From the NCBI GenBank assembly GCA_021464245.1, contig JADCRB010000064.1, forward strand, positions 3,589,455 through 3,653,454: 64,000 nucleotides of DNA. Reading direction: 5' to 3'. Numbering within the stretch: position 1 is the first letter of the stretch; each line of letters starts with the position of its first letter. Position numbers and translations under genes: made by a program. This document shows positions 1 through 12,563 of this stretch, piece by piece. Origin of the DNA: Carallia brachiata. Lineage: Eukaryota > Streptophyta > Magnoliopsida > Malpighiales > Rhizophoraceae. The notes below the pieces were generated by a model. The model did no database searches and had not been told where the DNA came from. It was given only the letters and a program-made list of their open reading frames with translations.

Positions 1-2551
1 AATCATTATATCAGAAACTCTGGGATGACAGTCCATACTTGCTGAAACAATTACCAGGCATTGGGATGGTAACAGCAAAGGTTCAATTTGCTCTCCTGCT
101 ATTTGTGAAGTTTTGTGTTTTCTTTTTGGGAGAATGAAACATCAAAGTTCCTTATATTTCTTCGAGCTGGTCTTTACCTTGTGCCTCCCCATTTTTCTGT
201 TTCCAGGCTTTACACTCAATGGGAATTAACTCGTTTGATGCACTAGCTGAGGCTGACCCAAGAAGAATAGAGATAGTCACAAGTCGAAAATTCCCATTTG
301 GGAACCATATTAAGGAGTCTCTGCTGTCATTACCACCAAAAGTCAATATCAGAATCGAGGAAATTGATTGGCAGAGGCAAGGAAAGTCCAAGCTGGCAGT
401 GACATTAACTAGGCTGTCACAGCCCATTCAATCGGCTAAACGACATTATGCTGATATGGTATGTTGTCTAAATGAATCCTCTGTGTTCTCTTCAATCCTT
501 GCTCGGCTAGTGGCATATCTGATACCATATGGCACCTGAATTTTTTCCCTACAGATTGTTGGCACAGAAGAAGATAACCTGATTCATTTTCATGAGAAAA
601 TAAGGTGATGGATGGTCATTAGATTTGCTAGTGGGACATAAATTCAGTAAATAAATCCCAATTATGGAAAACAATCCAAAACAGATCTTTTACATGCTTA
701 TATTCTAGTAAAAAATTTCTTAGCATCATTATAAGGGATGTTTTTCGCTCATCACTTACTGTTCTTTTTCATTTAAATTTGTTGCAGCAGAGTAGATGAC
801 TTCTCCAGGTATGCCATAAATCCAATAATGATTGAAGCAGTTGTATACTGTTCCGTTGTTGATCCATTGCATCAATTGAACAAAATCTTCTTCCTTAATG
901 ACTCTTAGGAAGAGAGTTTATTTCTTGCACCAAACTAGGTTCTGGTGGTTGGTTTTTCTTGCAGTCCCTATAGCACAACAATTCTCCTCTCGGTCCCACA
1001 ACAGCAGAAACTCACGGTCAAGGCTGATCTTATTTTTGATGAATACAGTAAAGATCCTATCACATTATGTATAATATGTAACAACTTGAATTTTTTTATT
1101 ATGCTATTAACTGCTAAAACATTGATGCAGTCGGTGTTGATATCCACCAAAAACTTGCATTAATGAAGGACAGCAACTTGGGCAAGAAGAGTAAACGTGG
1201 ATACAAGGGACCTTCCTTTTTACCCCCACCGGAAGAAATCTGTGTCATAGAAGACGACAATGAAGCTGCAACTTATGCTCCAGCTCAAAAGTTTTGCAAT
1301 TTGAATAAATCTGAAACAGAAAACAATGCAGCGTGAGTTCTTTCTTCCAATGTCATCATTGCATCGTTTTACATTAGCTCTCATTCTCCCCCTCTCCCAT
1401 CTTCACTCTTAAAGTGAACATTTTAATTACTGGGTGCAGGCCCAGTTTCAACCTGATTGAAGAAGATCTGGGAGAAGGTATACCCTCTAATTAAACATTA
1501 ATGTGCATTCTATGAGATTTCCTTTACCTTCTCCCCTTCTAACAAACTATTCTGCCTTGAAATACGAAGGTGATCCTGGTGCTGAGATTAAGATAGACAA
1601 TACTAATGTCTTGTCTGAACAAACAATATTTGATCACATACGTAAGAAAGCCAAGAACTTCCCCACCTTGACTACCACAAACAATGCCTTTTCTCCAGCA
1701 TCAGAGGCACCTTTTCTCCCTAAAAGTTTGCTGCGGAGGACCTTGATGTTGAGCCTGAACTTTATGTAATAGAAGATATAGAGGGAAGCAAAATTCCACA
1801 GCTGCCAAATCTAAGTTCACAAACCAGGGAGGGAGAACAAACTGGGCATAATTTCAAGTACTTTCCAACTCCAAAGCATCACTGTGGTGCTGGAAAGCTG
1901 GTTACGGTCAACCTTGGAAATGATGCAGGTGAACTCTGGTCATATTATTGTACATTATTCTCTTTTTGAATTTTCAATATTCAATTTAGCCTTTTATCCG
2001 AAGGAACAATAATACTTGGTCGCCTACTGGTAAATGCAGAGAATTTTCCAGTGTTATCAAGGAACTCTCAATCTGAGTCTTTGGCCTGGACTAATGAACA
2101 ATTCTTGGAAAATCAGCCTGAGTTTTCCATTGCTGCTTCTGGCACATTGAAAGAAATGAAGTCTGAAGCAGCCGTGATAGACACTCTAATATCTGCAGAT
2201 ATGATTCCTGGAGGGATAATCAAAGATTTGTCTGTCACAAAGGAAGTGATAAAGGTGAAAGGCGATGTGCTTTCTCGAAGCCCTTGTGGAATACATGGGA
2301 GTCTCACTGCTTCTCCAAAAGTTTCCAGCAACAATTCCGATCTATCTTCCGTTGAAATGTTATCTTTTGACATTTCCATGATGAAGGATAAGTCTCGGTT
2401 AACCGACTCGGGAATCTCCAAGGATTATAGCCGGGAGCAGCAGCATTCTCCAAACGGGTCGAAAGGGCAGCGCTGTTCATTGGCAGTGCCAGGCAAAACA
2501 AGGGAAGTTGATTCGTTTCTTGGGTTTAAAAGTGTGTTTTCGTTCCTCTGA
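1..2551 (+). CDS. MER3: MER3/RCK/HFM1-type meiotic DNA helicase, C-terminal part (5' end outside window)
   Basis: This is the 3' part of the superfamily 2 DNA helicase that promotes class I (ZMM) meiotic crossovers in the nucleus. Nine exons are read: 1-80, 207-458, 555-604, 791-808, 965-1047, 1131-1332, 1440-1477, 1570-1928 and 2040-2551 (stop TGA). The first exon gives KQLPGIGMVTAK and the second ALHSMGINSFDALAEADPRR, the helix-hairpin-helix/Sec63-like region after the helicase core; the ATPase motifs lie left of the window. Next come a beta-rich segment (SPYSTTILLSVPQQQKLTVK), then a low-complexity acidic tail with two similar motifs, EEICVIEDD and ELYVIEDIEG, and a conserved-looking end FLGFKSVFSFL. 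Exon 4 is only 18 nt. Exon 8 needs one extra A in the A-run at 1722-1725 to join two coding frames. Family identity is strong; the exact ends of the two smallest exons are less certain. Confidence 0.9.
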
Positions 2552-4967
2552 TTTCTCTTCTGCCATAACGATATCCGAGTCTGTAGATAATAGCATCACA
2601 TATTCACAAGTTTCCGGCACAATATCCCGTTTCAATGAATTTGTTTGTGTACTCCATCTTTGATTTTGCTCGTTCTTGATGTCGGGAAACCCCGACTTGA
2701 TTATTTTCTGTTGTCTGATGGGCACAATGTTCATCCCGCATGCAATTCTCTGTTAATCGGAAACCCAAATCTTGTAATTGATTTTGAAAATATTCCAGTT
2801 CGAGTTTAATGCATGTAGGGTTTCCTTGCGATGAATGTTGTCTTGTCCACAACCAGATTTGTTTTTGTTGGTCAGACCACAACTAGAAATTCAAGCGCCT
2901 GACAGGCTGACAGCGTAGCTAATGATTCTTGGTAATTTTCTCGGATTCGAAGGGTAAATAAATTCCTTTCTCTTTTTTTGGTTTGGTAATTCTTGGGGGG
3001 GAAAAAAAAAAGACATAACAATAACCAGGGTTTCCAAACCCAGCAGGGCAGACGCCGAGGGCCCAATCTATGAGCTCGGAGCTACTCAAGAGAGTAGGGC
3101 CCAATCTCCAACGAGGGATAAACTCCATTTTAGTTTTAAATTTTTAAAAATTTTTTAAATTTAGTCTTATACCTTTCTTTATTTTCATTTCAATCCTATG
3201 ACTACATTTCAGTTTTAATTAAATCCTAAATTAGATAGAATTAAGTCAAAATGTTAAAAAAAAATGAGTAATCTAATAGAATACACAAATACATTAAAAA
3301 AAAAGAATTCCACAGCTAAAAAAAAAAAAAACTCTGTTAGATATACTCTTGAAAAGAGAAATACAAGAAGGTATTTTCTTTTTTTTAACAGTATATTTCC
3401 CTTTTTTAGTTGTATTTGTGTATTTTGTTGGATCAAATTTTCTTTTTTTTTTAAACATTTTGAGTTGATTCTGTCTAAGTTAGAACTTAATTAAAATTAA
3501 AATCGTAGTTATAGAACTGAAGTGAAAACAAAAGAAAGTATATATTATATTTTAAAAAAATCCTAAAATATTTAGCACTAAAATGAGGCTTATCACATGA
3601 AATTTGCTCACAACTGGACTTTCATGTGCCCAACAGAGGCAATGATTCTTGGTAATTTTCTCAGGATTCGAAGGGTAAAATAATTCTTTTTTCCTTTCTT
3701 TTTTTTTGTAATTATTGAAAACAAAAACACAAAAATAAGGAGTTATTAACGTTACACCACTTTTCTCATTCTCCAGTTTGCCCTCCCACCGCTCCGGGCA
3801 CTCTGAAACGGTTTCTAAGCGTCTTCACCGTCCTTGCGTTTGCTCTATTCCGATTTCCATCGAATCTGTTAGGGAAAGATGGGCTAGTGGACATATGGGT
3901 AAGCTATTGGGCTTAGTGGTCACAAGAGTTGATATACAATGTTCGTTGACGCAACAGAACATAACAAGAAATAAACTACCACAAGACCAAAAAAAAAAAA
4001 AAAATTATATATATATATAAAAACTACCAATTCGGTTTCTCTCTCTAAAAGTTTCTCTCATTCTCTCTCTGAAATTCTTCTTCTCTCTCTTAAATTCTCA
4101 ATCCGAAACCTGGACTCATAACAAGCCCATCCTTAATACGTCACGAACAGAATCCATCCGTTTCGACAGTAAAGCTCTTTGCACACATCCGTAATGCTTG
4201 TCTGAGGGTTGAACTCTTGCACGTATCCGCACTATCCGACTGTTTTTGCACCGCAAGATTTAACTCACATTGAGAAGCCTGCCACACGAAATTGGTGTGG
4301 ACTAAACCAAAAATGTTTAAAAGGGCATGGGGTTTTTTTTGTTTTTTTTTTTTCTAGTTTTTTGGTTGGAGGGGAATGCCGTAGATCACTCATCACCATT
4401 AGACTGTATCATGCCCTTTGATGCTTAGATATTGTACAAAACATGGTAGCGCCAGGGTTTCGTCCAGAAACAAAACATACAGACACGAACCAGTTTTACA
4501 AATGTTTATGCTAGACTGATAAGAATATTTTAACCTTCTATCCAAAAAAAAAAAAAAAAGAATATTTTAACCTAAAGAAATGAACATGAGATCACAGGCC
4601 TTACTAACAAAAAGGACGATACTACATATTGTTTATTATAAAAGAATGCAAGTTTCGCCATAATTTCATCATCAGAATGCTCCCAATAAGATTAAGATTG
4701 TGATCCATCGGGCAAGCTTTGAGCATTAGTAACGACCCAGTCACCCAGGTAAGCAGCCGGGCCACAGCATGCTCAAGTTGAAGTTGCGTCTGCCGACAGG
4801 GTTAGTTTCAGCACACAACGGTTAATCCACAAGCATTTTCGAGCTAAACTTGTCACTGGTTTTTGACTTCTGGCCACCGGAACATGAATTCTTTCTAGTA
4901 GATTTCTGCTGGCCACCATCTGTACAGAAATTCATTCGTTGACACGGAACAATTAATATCAAATTAC
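2552..4967. other. Intergenic region between convergent MER3 (+) and PNPase (-)
   Basis: No gene is supported. The stretch holds the 3' flank of MER3, an imperfect direct repeat (2921-2991 and 3641-3714), an AT-rich core with A8-A13 and T8-T10 runs (3250-3540), a pyrimidine-rich CT stretch near 4040-4100, and the 3' untranslated region of the PNPase gene (about 4620-4967). A possible extra PNPase exon at 4822-4919 is discussed as a finding. Confidence 0.6.
2921..3714. repeat. Imperfect direct repeat pair, about 70 bp, 720 bp apart
   Basis: The segment at 2921-2991 (starting AATGATTCTTGGTAATTTTC, then GGATTCGAAGGGTAAA and a T-rich end) recurs at 3641-3714 with one inserted A and small changes in the poly-T part. 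The 650 bp between the copies is AT-rich and non-coding. It could be a local duplication or the traces of an insertion flanked by short repeats; no open reading frame or typical LTR ends are visible. Confidence 0.75.
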
Positions 4968-7900
4968 TCAATCATCCACCAAAGACATAACTGGAATCCC
5001 TTTGCTTGAAAAACTTGCACATTTCACTTGCAATTTATCACCTATTTCATAGTCCCTCTTGCCATTGCCCTGCATCATAAAGAAAGATGATTTCTTCAAT
5101 CCAAAAGTGGACTAAGCCGACCAAATTTAACTTAGTATTAATCCCGAGATACATCCAAAAGAACAAGAAGCAGGGGAAAAGGGTGGGGGAGGCGCAGAAG
5201 TTGGCATACGGATCTCAAACATAAAAAAAAAAAAAAACAAGAACAAAAACTGCTTGAGCCTGATTTATAAAACATGACCATTAGCAGGGGCAGGCAGTGA
5301 CATAAGACTTACCTCAAATCGATACATTCCACGAACTCCACCACCTAAATCAAGGACTAATCCAAGAGCACGAATTTGGCAAACCTTTGCAGTAACTTTT
5401 GTCCCAAGCTTCAAATTTTTTGCATTCACACAGTCCTGCTTCATGGAGGTTTCAGAAATATTCTTAGATTCATTTCTCAAACTATCAGGTGCTTCTTCCT
5501 TGTCACACAGCATTGCACTTCGAAATTCAACTGCTGGTGATGAGGGACTAAATGTGGGCACAGAATCGGGTTCATCATTTTCAGGCAGGCTACTTTTTCT
5601 CTTGCGAACCCTTTTTGAAGCCTGCGAGGATTTAGAAGTACTTTTCAAATCAGAGACATCCTTTTCAGGCAGGCTTGTTTTTCGTTTTCGATCCTGTTTT
5701 GAGGCACGTGGGCCTTTTGAGGCACTTTTAGAAATCTCACTTGAACCAGAAGATATTTCGTCTTCTTCATGCTGCACGCCAGTTCGCATGTGAAATGTTG
5801 GTGATAAGGAGGCAGAAGTGATGACAAGATCCTCAAAAATATGAGAAGTTAAATTAGAAATAGGAACTGTTGAATCTCGATGACCATTTTCAGGTGTGTT
5901 TATTTTCTGCTTCAAAGCCCGTTTTGAAGCCTGAGAGGTTTTGGAGGTACTCTTAGAGCCCTGACTTAAACCAGCAGATTTTTCCTCCTCATCACACTCA
6001 GCCGCACTTCGAATTACAATTGCTGCTGATGAGGAAGTAGAAGGTTTTACAACACTTCTGCTTACCTGCACTTCAACCTTGGTAGGTTCTTGCATTTCTT
6101 GTCCATCATCAACATTCAAAGGCATTTTTTTTATTACAGGAATGGAGTCCCTAGCCAAATCACTTGTCTCAGACACTGGCCGGGGTAAAATTGCTTTAAG
6201 AGATAACTTAATGTGACCACGCATATCCTGCCCTATGCACATCAGAGAGAGCTGCTGGCCCACAGTTACCACATCTGAAACCTTGGACACCTGATGGAAG
6301 ACAAAAACACTAGTGTAAATCAGAAACTGAAATAACCAAAGGATTGTCAAATTAATTTTATGAATGTGGTTTACAAACTTTGAACACATAATAAACTAAT
6401 TTAAAATAAAAATACACCAGATATACGGTGATTGTGTGGATGAGGTGTTTTGAAAAGCATTCATATTCGACAATGCAATAATTTTGGGACAATAAAAAAT
6501 GCAACATACTAAATTCTAAATGAAAACGGCCAGGCGGGGAGGGCAGATCACATTCAATAAAAAAATTTGAATTGGAGAATAATAAATAAGGCTCTTGGGG
6601 ATGCTTGATAGTGGCATTACGTACCGGTTCATGTGACAACTCGGAAATATGAAGCAACCCTTGCTGCCCACCATTGAACTCCACAAAAGCACCATATTCT
6701 TTTATTGAAGTTATGGTTCCTTTGTAAACTCCGCCAACTACGATTTCGCGGCCAATTATATAATCAATCTGAGGAACAGAATCAAGAAGCAAACACAATT
6801 AGCACAAGTTATGTATTACAGGACTATCCCTCCAAAAGCAGTTCAGTAACTAAAGAAGGAAAAGATGATACGTTTAAAATGCACCTGTAATAGTTATTAA
6901 AGTTATTAACCTTTTTCCTTTAATTCTCTATTTCTTTTTTTTTCTATTATGAAGGCGTTGGGGATTGATCTCTCTTTGGGGCATTTCTTCAAGGTGTTCA
7001 CTGTATGTTTCTCACAAACCCCTTAATCTTTGGTCAAAGAAGCTGCAGGTAACAGCAAGGCTGACTAGCCAAATTTTAATGACTTTAACCATCCATGGAT
7101 ATCCCAGCAGCGAAGATAACCTTGGAAGGCTCTAGTAAGGACCACAAGAAACAACCTCAATTATCCCAATGATCAAACCATGAAATTAAATGGGCTGTCA
7201 CAGTGGGGGCTGTGCTACCTACCAGGGGTTTGCCCACAAGGGATTCCTTGTTATATATGTAAAAAATGGCTTTGATCATACAAAAGTTGAATAAATGTTC
7301 CCTCTGGCCCCAGGCGAACAGTGTGAAACTCCATCAGTTAACATATTCCGGTGGAAACAAATTTAATTTTCTTTTTTGCCAGATAACTAGCAGTGCCAGG
7401 GGAATCAGGAGTTAAATTTGAAAGCATCATATAATTATCTAAGCAATACAGCCATACGCAGTCCACTCCTGAAGAGAACAGCTGATTACCTGAAAAAGAG
7501 AAAATAAGAACAGCTTTGCATAAATTTACCTTTTCTTGCACCTTCTCCATTGCAGCTTGGTTCTTGGCAACTATGGTAACTGTTCCATCACCAACAGACA
7601 TCCGTGCACCTAAATCACATAGTATTGTTATGTAACGACATTGTACAAGTAAAGTAATGTAGGATCATCAAAATTTTTTCAATACTAGCATCAGATAATC
7701 CTGCATATTTTGGCTAAGATTGACCGCATCCACCGAACATGTTCATTATTGTGTGATTGGTAACTCATCTACACCCTAGACAGCAACAATGACAAGAAAA
7801 ATGTAGCACAATCTGGATGTCCTCACAGTGATAATATTGTCTATAACTCCTAGTTGAAAATACCACCTTGTGGAATATTCGAGTAAATAGTAGCAAGCCA

Positions 7901-10900
7901 GCAGAATGCCACAGTAGGCATAGAATGGGAAATTTAGAATAACTAGATTGCTCTAAATTATGTCATAGATGGAAAATTTTCATGCAAAATAAATATACCA
8001 AAAACAAACCCATAAGAAAAAGCATTGCCAGGTCTAAATTCTACCTGTTTCCTCTTCAATTTTTCTCTTGAGGGAACCCAGAGGCCCAATCAAGCGACGA
8101 ATCATGTCATTGCTGTACTTCAAAGTGGCTGCATCATGAATCATTAATTCCAAGTTCAAATGCAAAAGTACATCAGCACAATAATGTCAAGTCGTCGAGA
8201 GCAGAGAAAAAGCACAGTAAATGATAATTATCCAACCTAATTGAGGGGCATATCTATCATCTTGAATGCGTGGTGCATTAATCTCTCGTTCCATGTGGTC
8301 AAGGATTTGAAGACGACCTCTCAGTGCAGGCTCTAAACACTCACAAATGATGTCTAATGGAATTCCAGCAGGTTTAATATCCAACTGAATTGCAGTGACT
8401 CCTTTACGTGTCCCAGCAATCTTGAAGTCCATGTCTCCAGAGTGATCTTCCAAGCCCTGGGGAAAATGACCATATTTAAGTTCAGTTTGGTAATGTTAAG
8501 TTAAAAGTACACCTTATTTGTTCAATGCAAGTACAGACAAAAGATTCAAGTATTCATTAAGGAATATAAATAAGAAGAACAGTTTCCAAAAGTCTGAGTG
8601 ACCCCCATTTTTAATTTGAATTAGGAACACACGGCATATAAAGAAAGCGTAGAAAGCAACTGAAGCAGGCAATAACTCAAAGCGACTAAAGCAGAATCTC
8701 ACCAGAATATCCGTCAGTATACGATAGTCCTTGATTGTGCCTGTTGATGGGTCAACTTCACTGACAAGACCCACTGACACAGCAGCAACATGTTCTCGTA
8801 GCGGTATTCCAGCATCCATCAAAGCCATACTACCTATTAGGAGGGCAAAAGAAAGGCATTTGCTCATTCTAGCCATCTAACATTAACAACATGCTCAGGA
8901 TACTGCATTGCTGACGTAAAAGAAAGGAAGTAGCTATAATATCAGCCACCGCGTGTTAACAGCATGCTGAAAATCTAGACTAAAGTAAACTAGGGTGATA
9001 CATCCAGAAGCTCGAAGCTAGAAACAGGGCACCTTAAGAGCTGATGAATCAACACTCGTGATGGTTCGACCCAGCTTTTCCTTTGGATAGAAGCATGCAA
9101 AAAGTAGAAGACAAAAGCCATTAATGTCGAAAAAGATACCTCCACAGACAGTTGCCATTGATGTTGAACCATCAGAGGCCATGACTTCTGAAGTGACACG
9201 AACAGTGTAGGGAAAATCATCTTCAGGAGGTAAACAGCAAGAGGGCTTTCTCTGCAAGAGTTCCTGGATATAATGAAGACATCCACCACACAAAAGTTAG
9301 TTCTTTTGAACACCTGGGTTGCATAGTAGGTATATTTTTAAATTCTAACTCAATTTGGCACCTTGAAGAAAGAACTATGGCTGGCTTAAGTTGCAGTTTA
9401 GAATAATAAAATTATGTGAATTTAAACCAGCTCCCAGTTTACCATAGGCAGAGAAAACACTTAAGCAGTTTCACACCCTCAACGCTTTCAGATGCAGGAC
9501 TAAGAAACATAAGGTCTAGAAAAACTCCTTTAAAGCTGAAGTTGCAAAATACAAATTAAGGAAATAGTCATGCAAGTTTGAGGTAAACTTGAAAAAAGCT
9601 CATCACCAAGATGGCAGAAAATTAGTCAAGGAAAGAGCCAACCAAGATTGCAGTAAGCTTAAAGAACAAAAACATCAGAATGTAAATGTCACCATGGAAA
9701 GAAAGAATTTGATTGATATAACACGATTATTATTTTACCATGTCCCACTTCACGTCTGTTTAGGCCAACTCGTTTGCCAACTTCATTGATTGAAAATGGC
9801 GGGAAACTATAGTGAACCATGAAGCGTTTTGTAGCAGGTCCAACCAAGGACTGTAAGCGTTGAGCATCTCCAGGTGCTCCAAGCGTCACAGTGCAAAGAA
9901 CCTGCATAGTAAAATAAGTGCCTAAAATCAAGCTTAAGGTAAATCAAGCAAGGTATGATGCGGAGCTTAGTTTTTCCGTTTTCAATCTTTATTGAAAAAG
10001 CAACAGAAGTATGCACACTAACCTGAGTATCACCACGAGAAAACAACGAAGATCCATGCAATGCAGGCAAATTACCAGCTTCGCAATACAAAGGCCTAAC
10101 TTCATCAAGATGTCTCCCGTCAACCCTAAATCCTTCTGCAATAATCCTCTTGCGGATAACCTGATGTAGTTACAAAATTTGAGAAGCTATAAACCTTAAT
10201 TTGATGCAAGAGCCAAGGGAAGCAGATATTTGTAAAGTAAGCATTAGTCATTTTAAAAAATAAAAACCAGACCCTCCATTTCCTAATTGTAAATTCTACT
10301 CCTATTTAGCACACATCATCACAGAATATCTTTTCTATATATACAACAGCCATATCAAGGATCTGAGACATGTACAGCTTCCATTGGAATCATACGGAAA
10401 ATGTAGAACTTATAAACAGCTTTTATCCATTTATACTCCAAAATTAGATTCGAATAAAGAAGTACAGCAACCATTGATTCATTTGCAGTAGTACATCTAG
10501 GAAACATAGCCAAAGATATAAAGGTTTCTGGTTTGCTCTTTAAGGACAGTTTACCTGTTTTCTCACAGTGTCTACTGCCTTTGGAAGAACTTTTAAACTC
10601 TCTTCATCACCTTCTTCTTCAAGGGTCCTTTTAACTGCTTGCGTGATATTATCCAAGGCCTCTCCACGTTCAAACTGTATCAGTGAAACGAGGCACAACA
10701 AACATCCATGAGGGAAAAACAAGACATAAATTACTTTCATGCTTATTTTACATGCACACATATGCACAAAAGCAAGCATGCATACAAACGCACATGCCTC
10801 AAGGGAAAAAAAACCCTAATATTGACTGTTTGTCAAGTGTATGCACCTTGCCATACGAAGAATCGGTGCAAACAGCTTCAATCTCTGCTTCCGCCAAGGT

Positions 10901-12563
10901 TCTAATTCTTTCCAAAGTTCTGTCTGTCACCATAGACAGCTTATAATCCTTCTTACCCTTCCCAGCTTTGGCAGCCAGCCTAATTTGAGGTTCAAGATAT
11001 TTAACAGCCTGGCAAATCAGCGCAAGTATCTAAGGACATCTATTAAATGCATCAAAAATGTGACCAGAAACATGAAACTCTATCACTAACCTCCGGATGA
11101 GCCGAGTCTTAACCCTGCTTCTAGATCTTTCTCTGAGATCTCACGAGCTTGAACGTCAACCATTAAAGTTTTGTCCTTTGTACAGGCATATACTAAGTTC
11201 AGGTCACTTAAGTTAAGCTGCGTTAACCCACAATAAGGTGCAATCAGGATACCAAAAATGTATATAAATCACAAGAAGTTGCAAAAATCCATGTGCTTTT
11301 AGTGTTAAGAGTCATTCAAAAAAAGTTACACATAAGGTAATAGTCCTCTGAAATTCAAAAGTCAAATATGTTAAAAACAAAGTAAGTGTGGTCAAGGATT
11401 GGAGATGGATAGGAGATAAATAGAACGAAAATGCAACAAATAATATTCACTATTCACAGTAAACGTGCAGCAGAACTGCCATCAGAGTGAATATCTAATA
11501 AAGCAGAAGATATCAGGAAAAAAAAAAAAACCATTGGTTATTTATAGAGAGACAACTCCAAGTCATAAGATACAACAAGCAGATATGTTGATGCCTGGAC
11601 TGATTTACCTCATCCATGGTTGGATTAACAATAAACTTCCCACTGACTCTTCCAATGCGAATCATCCCAATAGGGCCACCCCAAGGAATATCTGATAACA
11701 TAAGAGCAGCAGACGTCGCATTAGCTGCCATTACATCCGGATCATATACCCCGTCGGAAGAAAGAACACTTGCCATTACCTAAATGAATCAGACAGCATC
11801 CATCAGGAGACACTAAGGAAAAAAAAAAAAAAACCAAAAGAGGCAAAGCAATGTTCCGCACAATACATACGCACTATTAGCCATTTGACTGGTATGATCA
11901 TCTAATCCGACAGCGAATACGAAATGAAGCAAACACGACCACCCAAAAAACGCACACACGCACCGCCAAGAAAGTAACATAATACCTGAACCTCATGGTA
12001 AAACCCGGCAGGAAAGAGGGGTCTAATGGGTCGATCAATTAGACGGCCGCACAGAAGTTCGCGTTCTTTCGGGGCCCCTTCCCTTCTCATGTACGTATTG
12101 GGAATTACGCCCTGTGCAAATTGCTTCTCCTGATAATCAACCTTTACAAAAGAAAGAAAAAATTGAAAGCCTTACCTACTGCACGAAGAAAATGAGAAAT
12201 GTCAAATGAAAAATTGAGAGAAGAAGTAGAATATACAGTGAGAGGCAAGAAATCTCGGGCTCCGTCGCCTCTGGAGGCGGTAACAGTGGACAATACTTTG
12301 GTTTCTCCAATGCCCAAAACTACCGACCCGTTAGCGAATCGGGCAATTTTACCCATTTCAAGGGAAACTAAGCGTGATCCTATCTCAAATTCTTCCTTGA
12401 ACACCTCGAGGATCTTGGTCCCAGCCGTGGGTGGAGGATCGGGATCGGAGGGAGCGAAGCCGAGGCGGCCACTGCAGAAGGTGCGGAACCCCAGGCCCCG
12501 CCATGTCAGGAAGTGAGGGACAGAACTGATGAGGGGATTCGCTCTGGTTGCGAGAGAGGACAT
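4968..12563 (-). CDS. PNP2: Polyribonucleotide nucleotidyltransferase (PNPase), mitochondrial type
   Basis: Phosphorolytic 3'-5' exoribonuclease and polymerase for organellar RNA maturation and decay. Exons on the minus strand: 12237-12563, 11986-12141, 11609-11779, 11091-11217, 10847-11008, 10555-10674, 10023-10160, 9739-9901, 9140-9263, 8703-8833, 8237-8456, 8045-8128, 7530-7609, 6625-6768, 5313-6290, 4968-5069. The first ATG of the frame is at 12563 and opens a Ser/Arg-rich presequence. Two RNase PH domains follow ([64 protein letters not shown]), then KH (about residues 615-665), an S1 domain ([16 protein letters not shown]), a long Ser/Lys-rich linker with internal repeats, and a second S1-like domain ([20 protein letters not shown]). 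About 1,075 aa, longer than I recall for the Arabidopsis enzyme. Two apparent indels (near 11103 and 9231-9241) break the frame in invariant regions. Confidence 0.95.

Noticed and set aside
1604..1729. A 126-nt intron in MER3 exon 8 (GTCTTG...AAAAG) instead of a frame break
   Set aside because: It is phase-compatible, but it would remove the well-coding EQTIFDHIRKKAKNFP stretch and use a weak donor; a one-base loss in the A-run is simpler.
4620..4960. Independent small gene downstream of PNPase
   Set aside because: Best seen as PNPase 3' untranslated sequence or an alternative last exon; no promoter or start.
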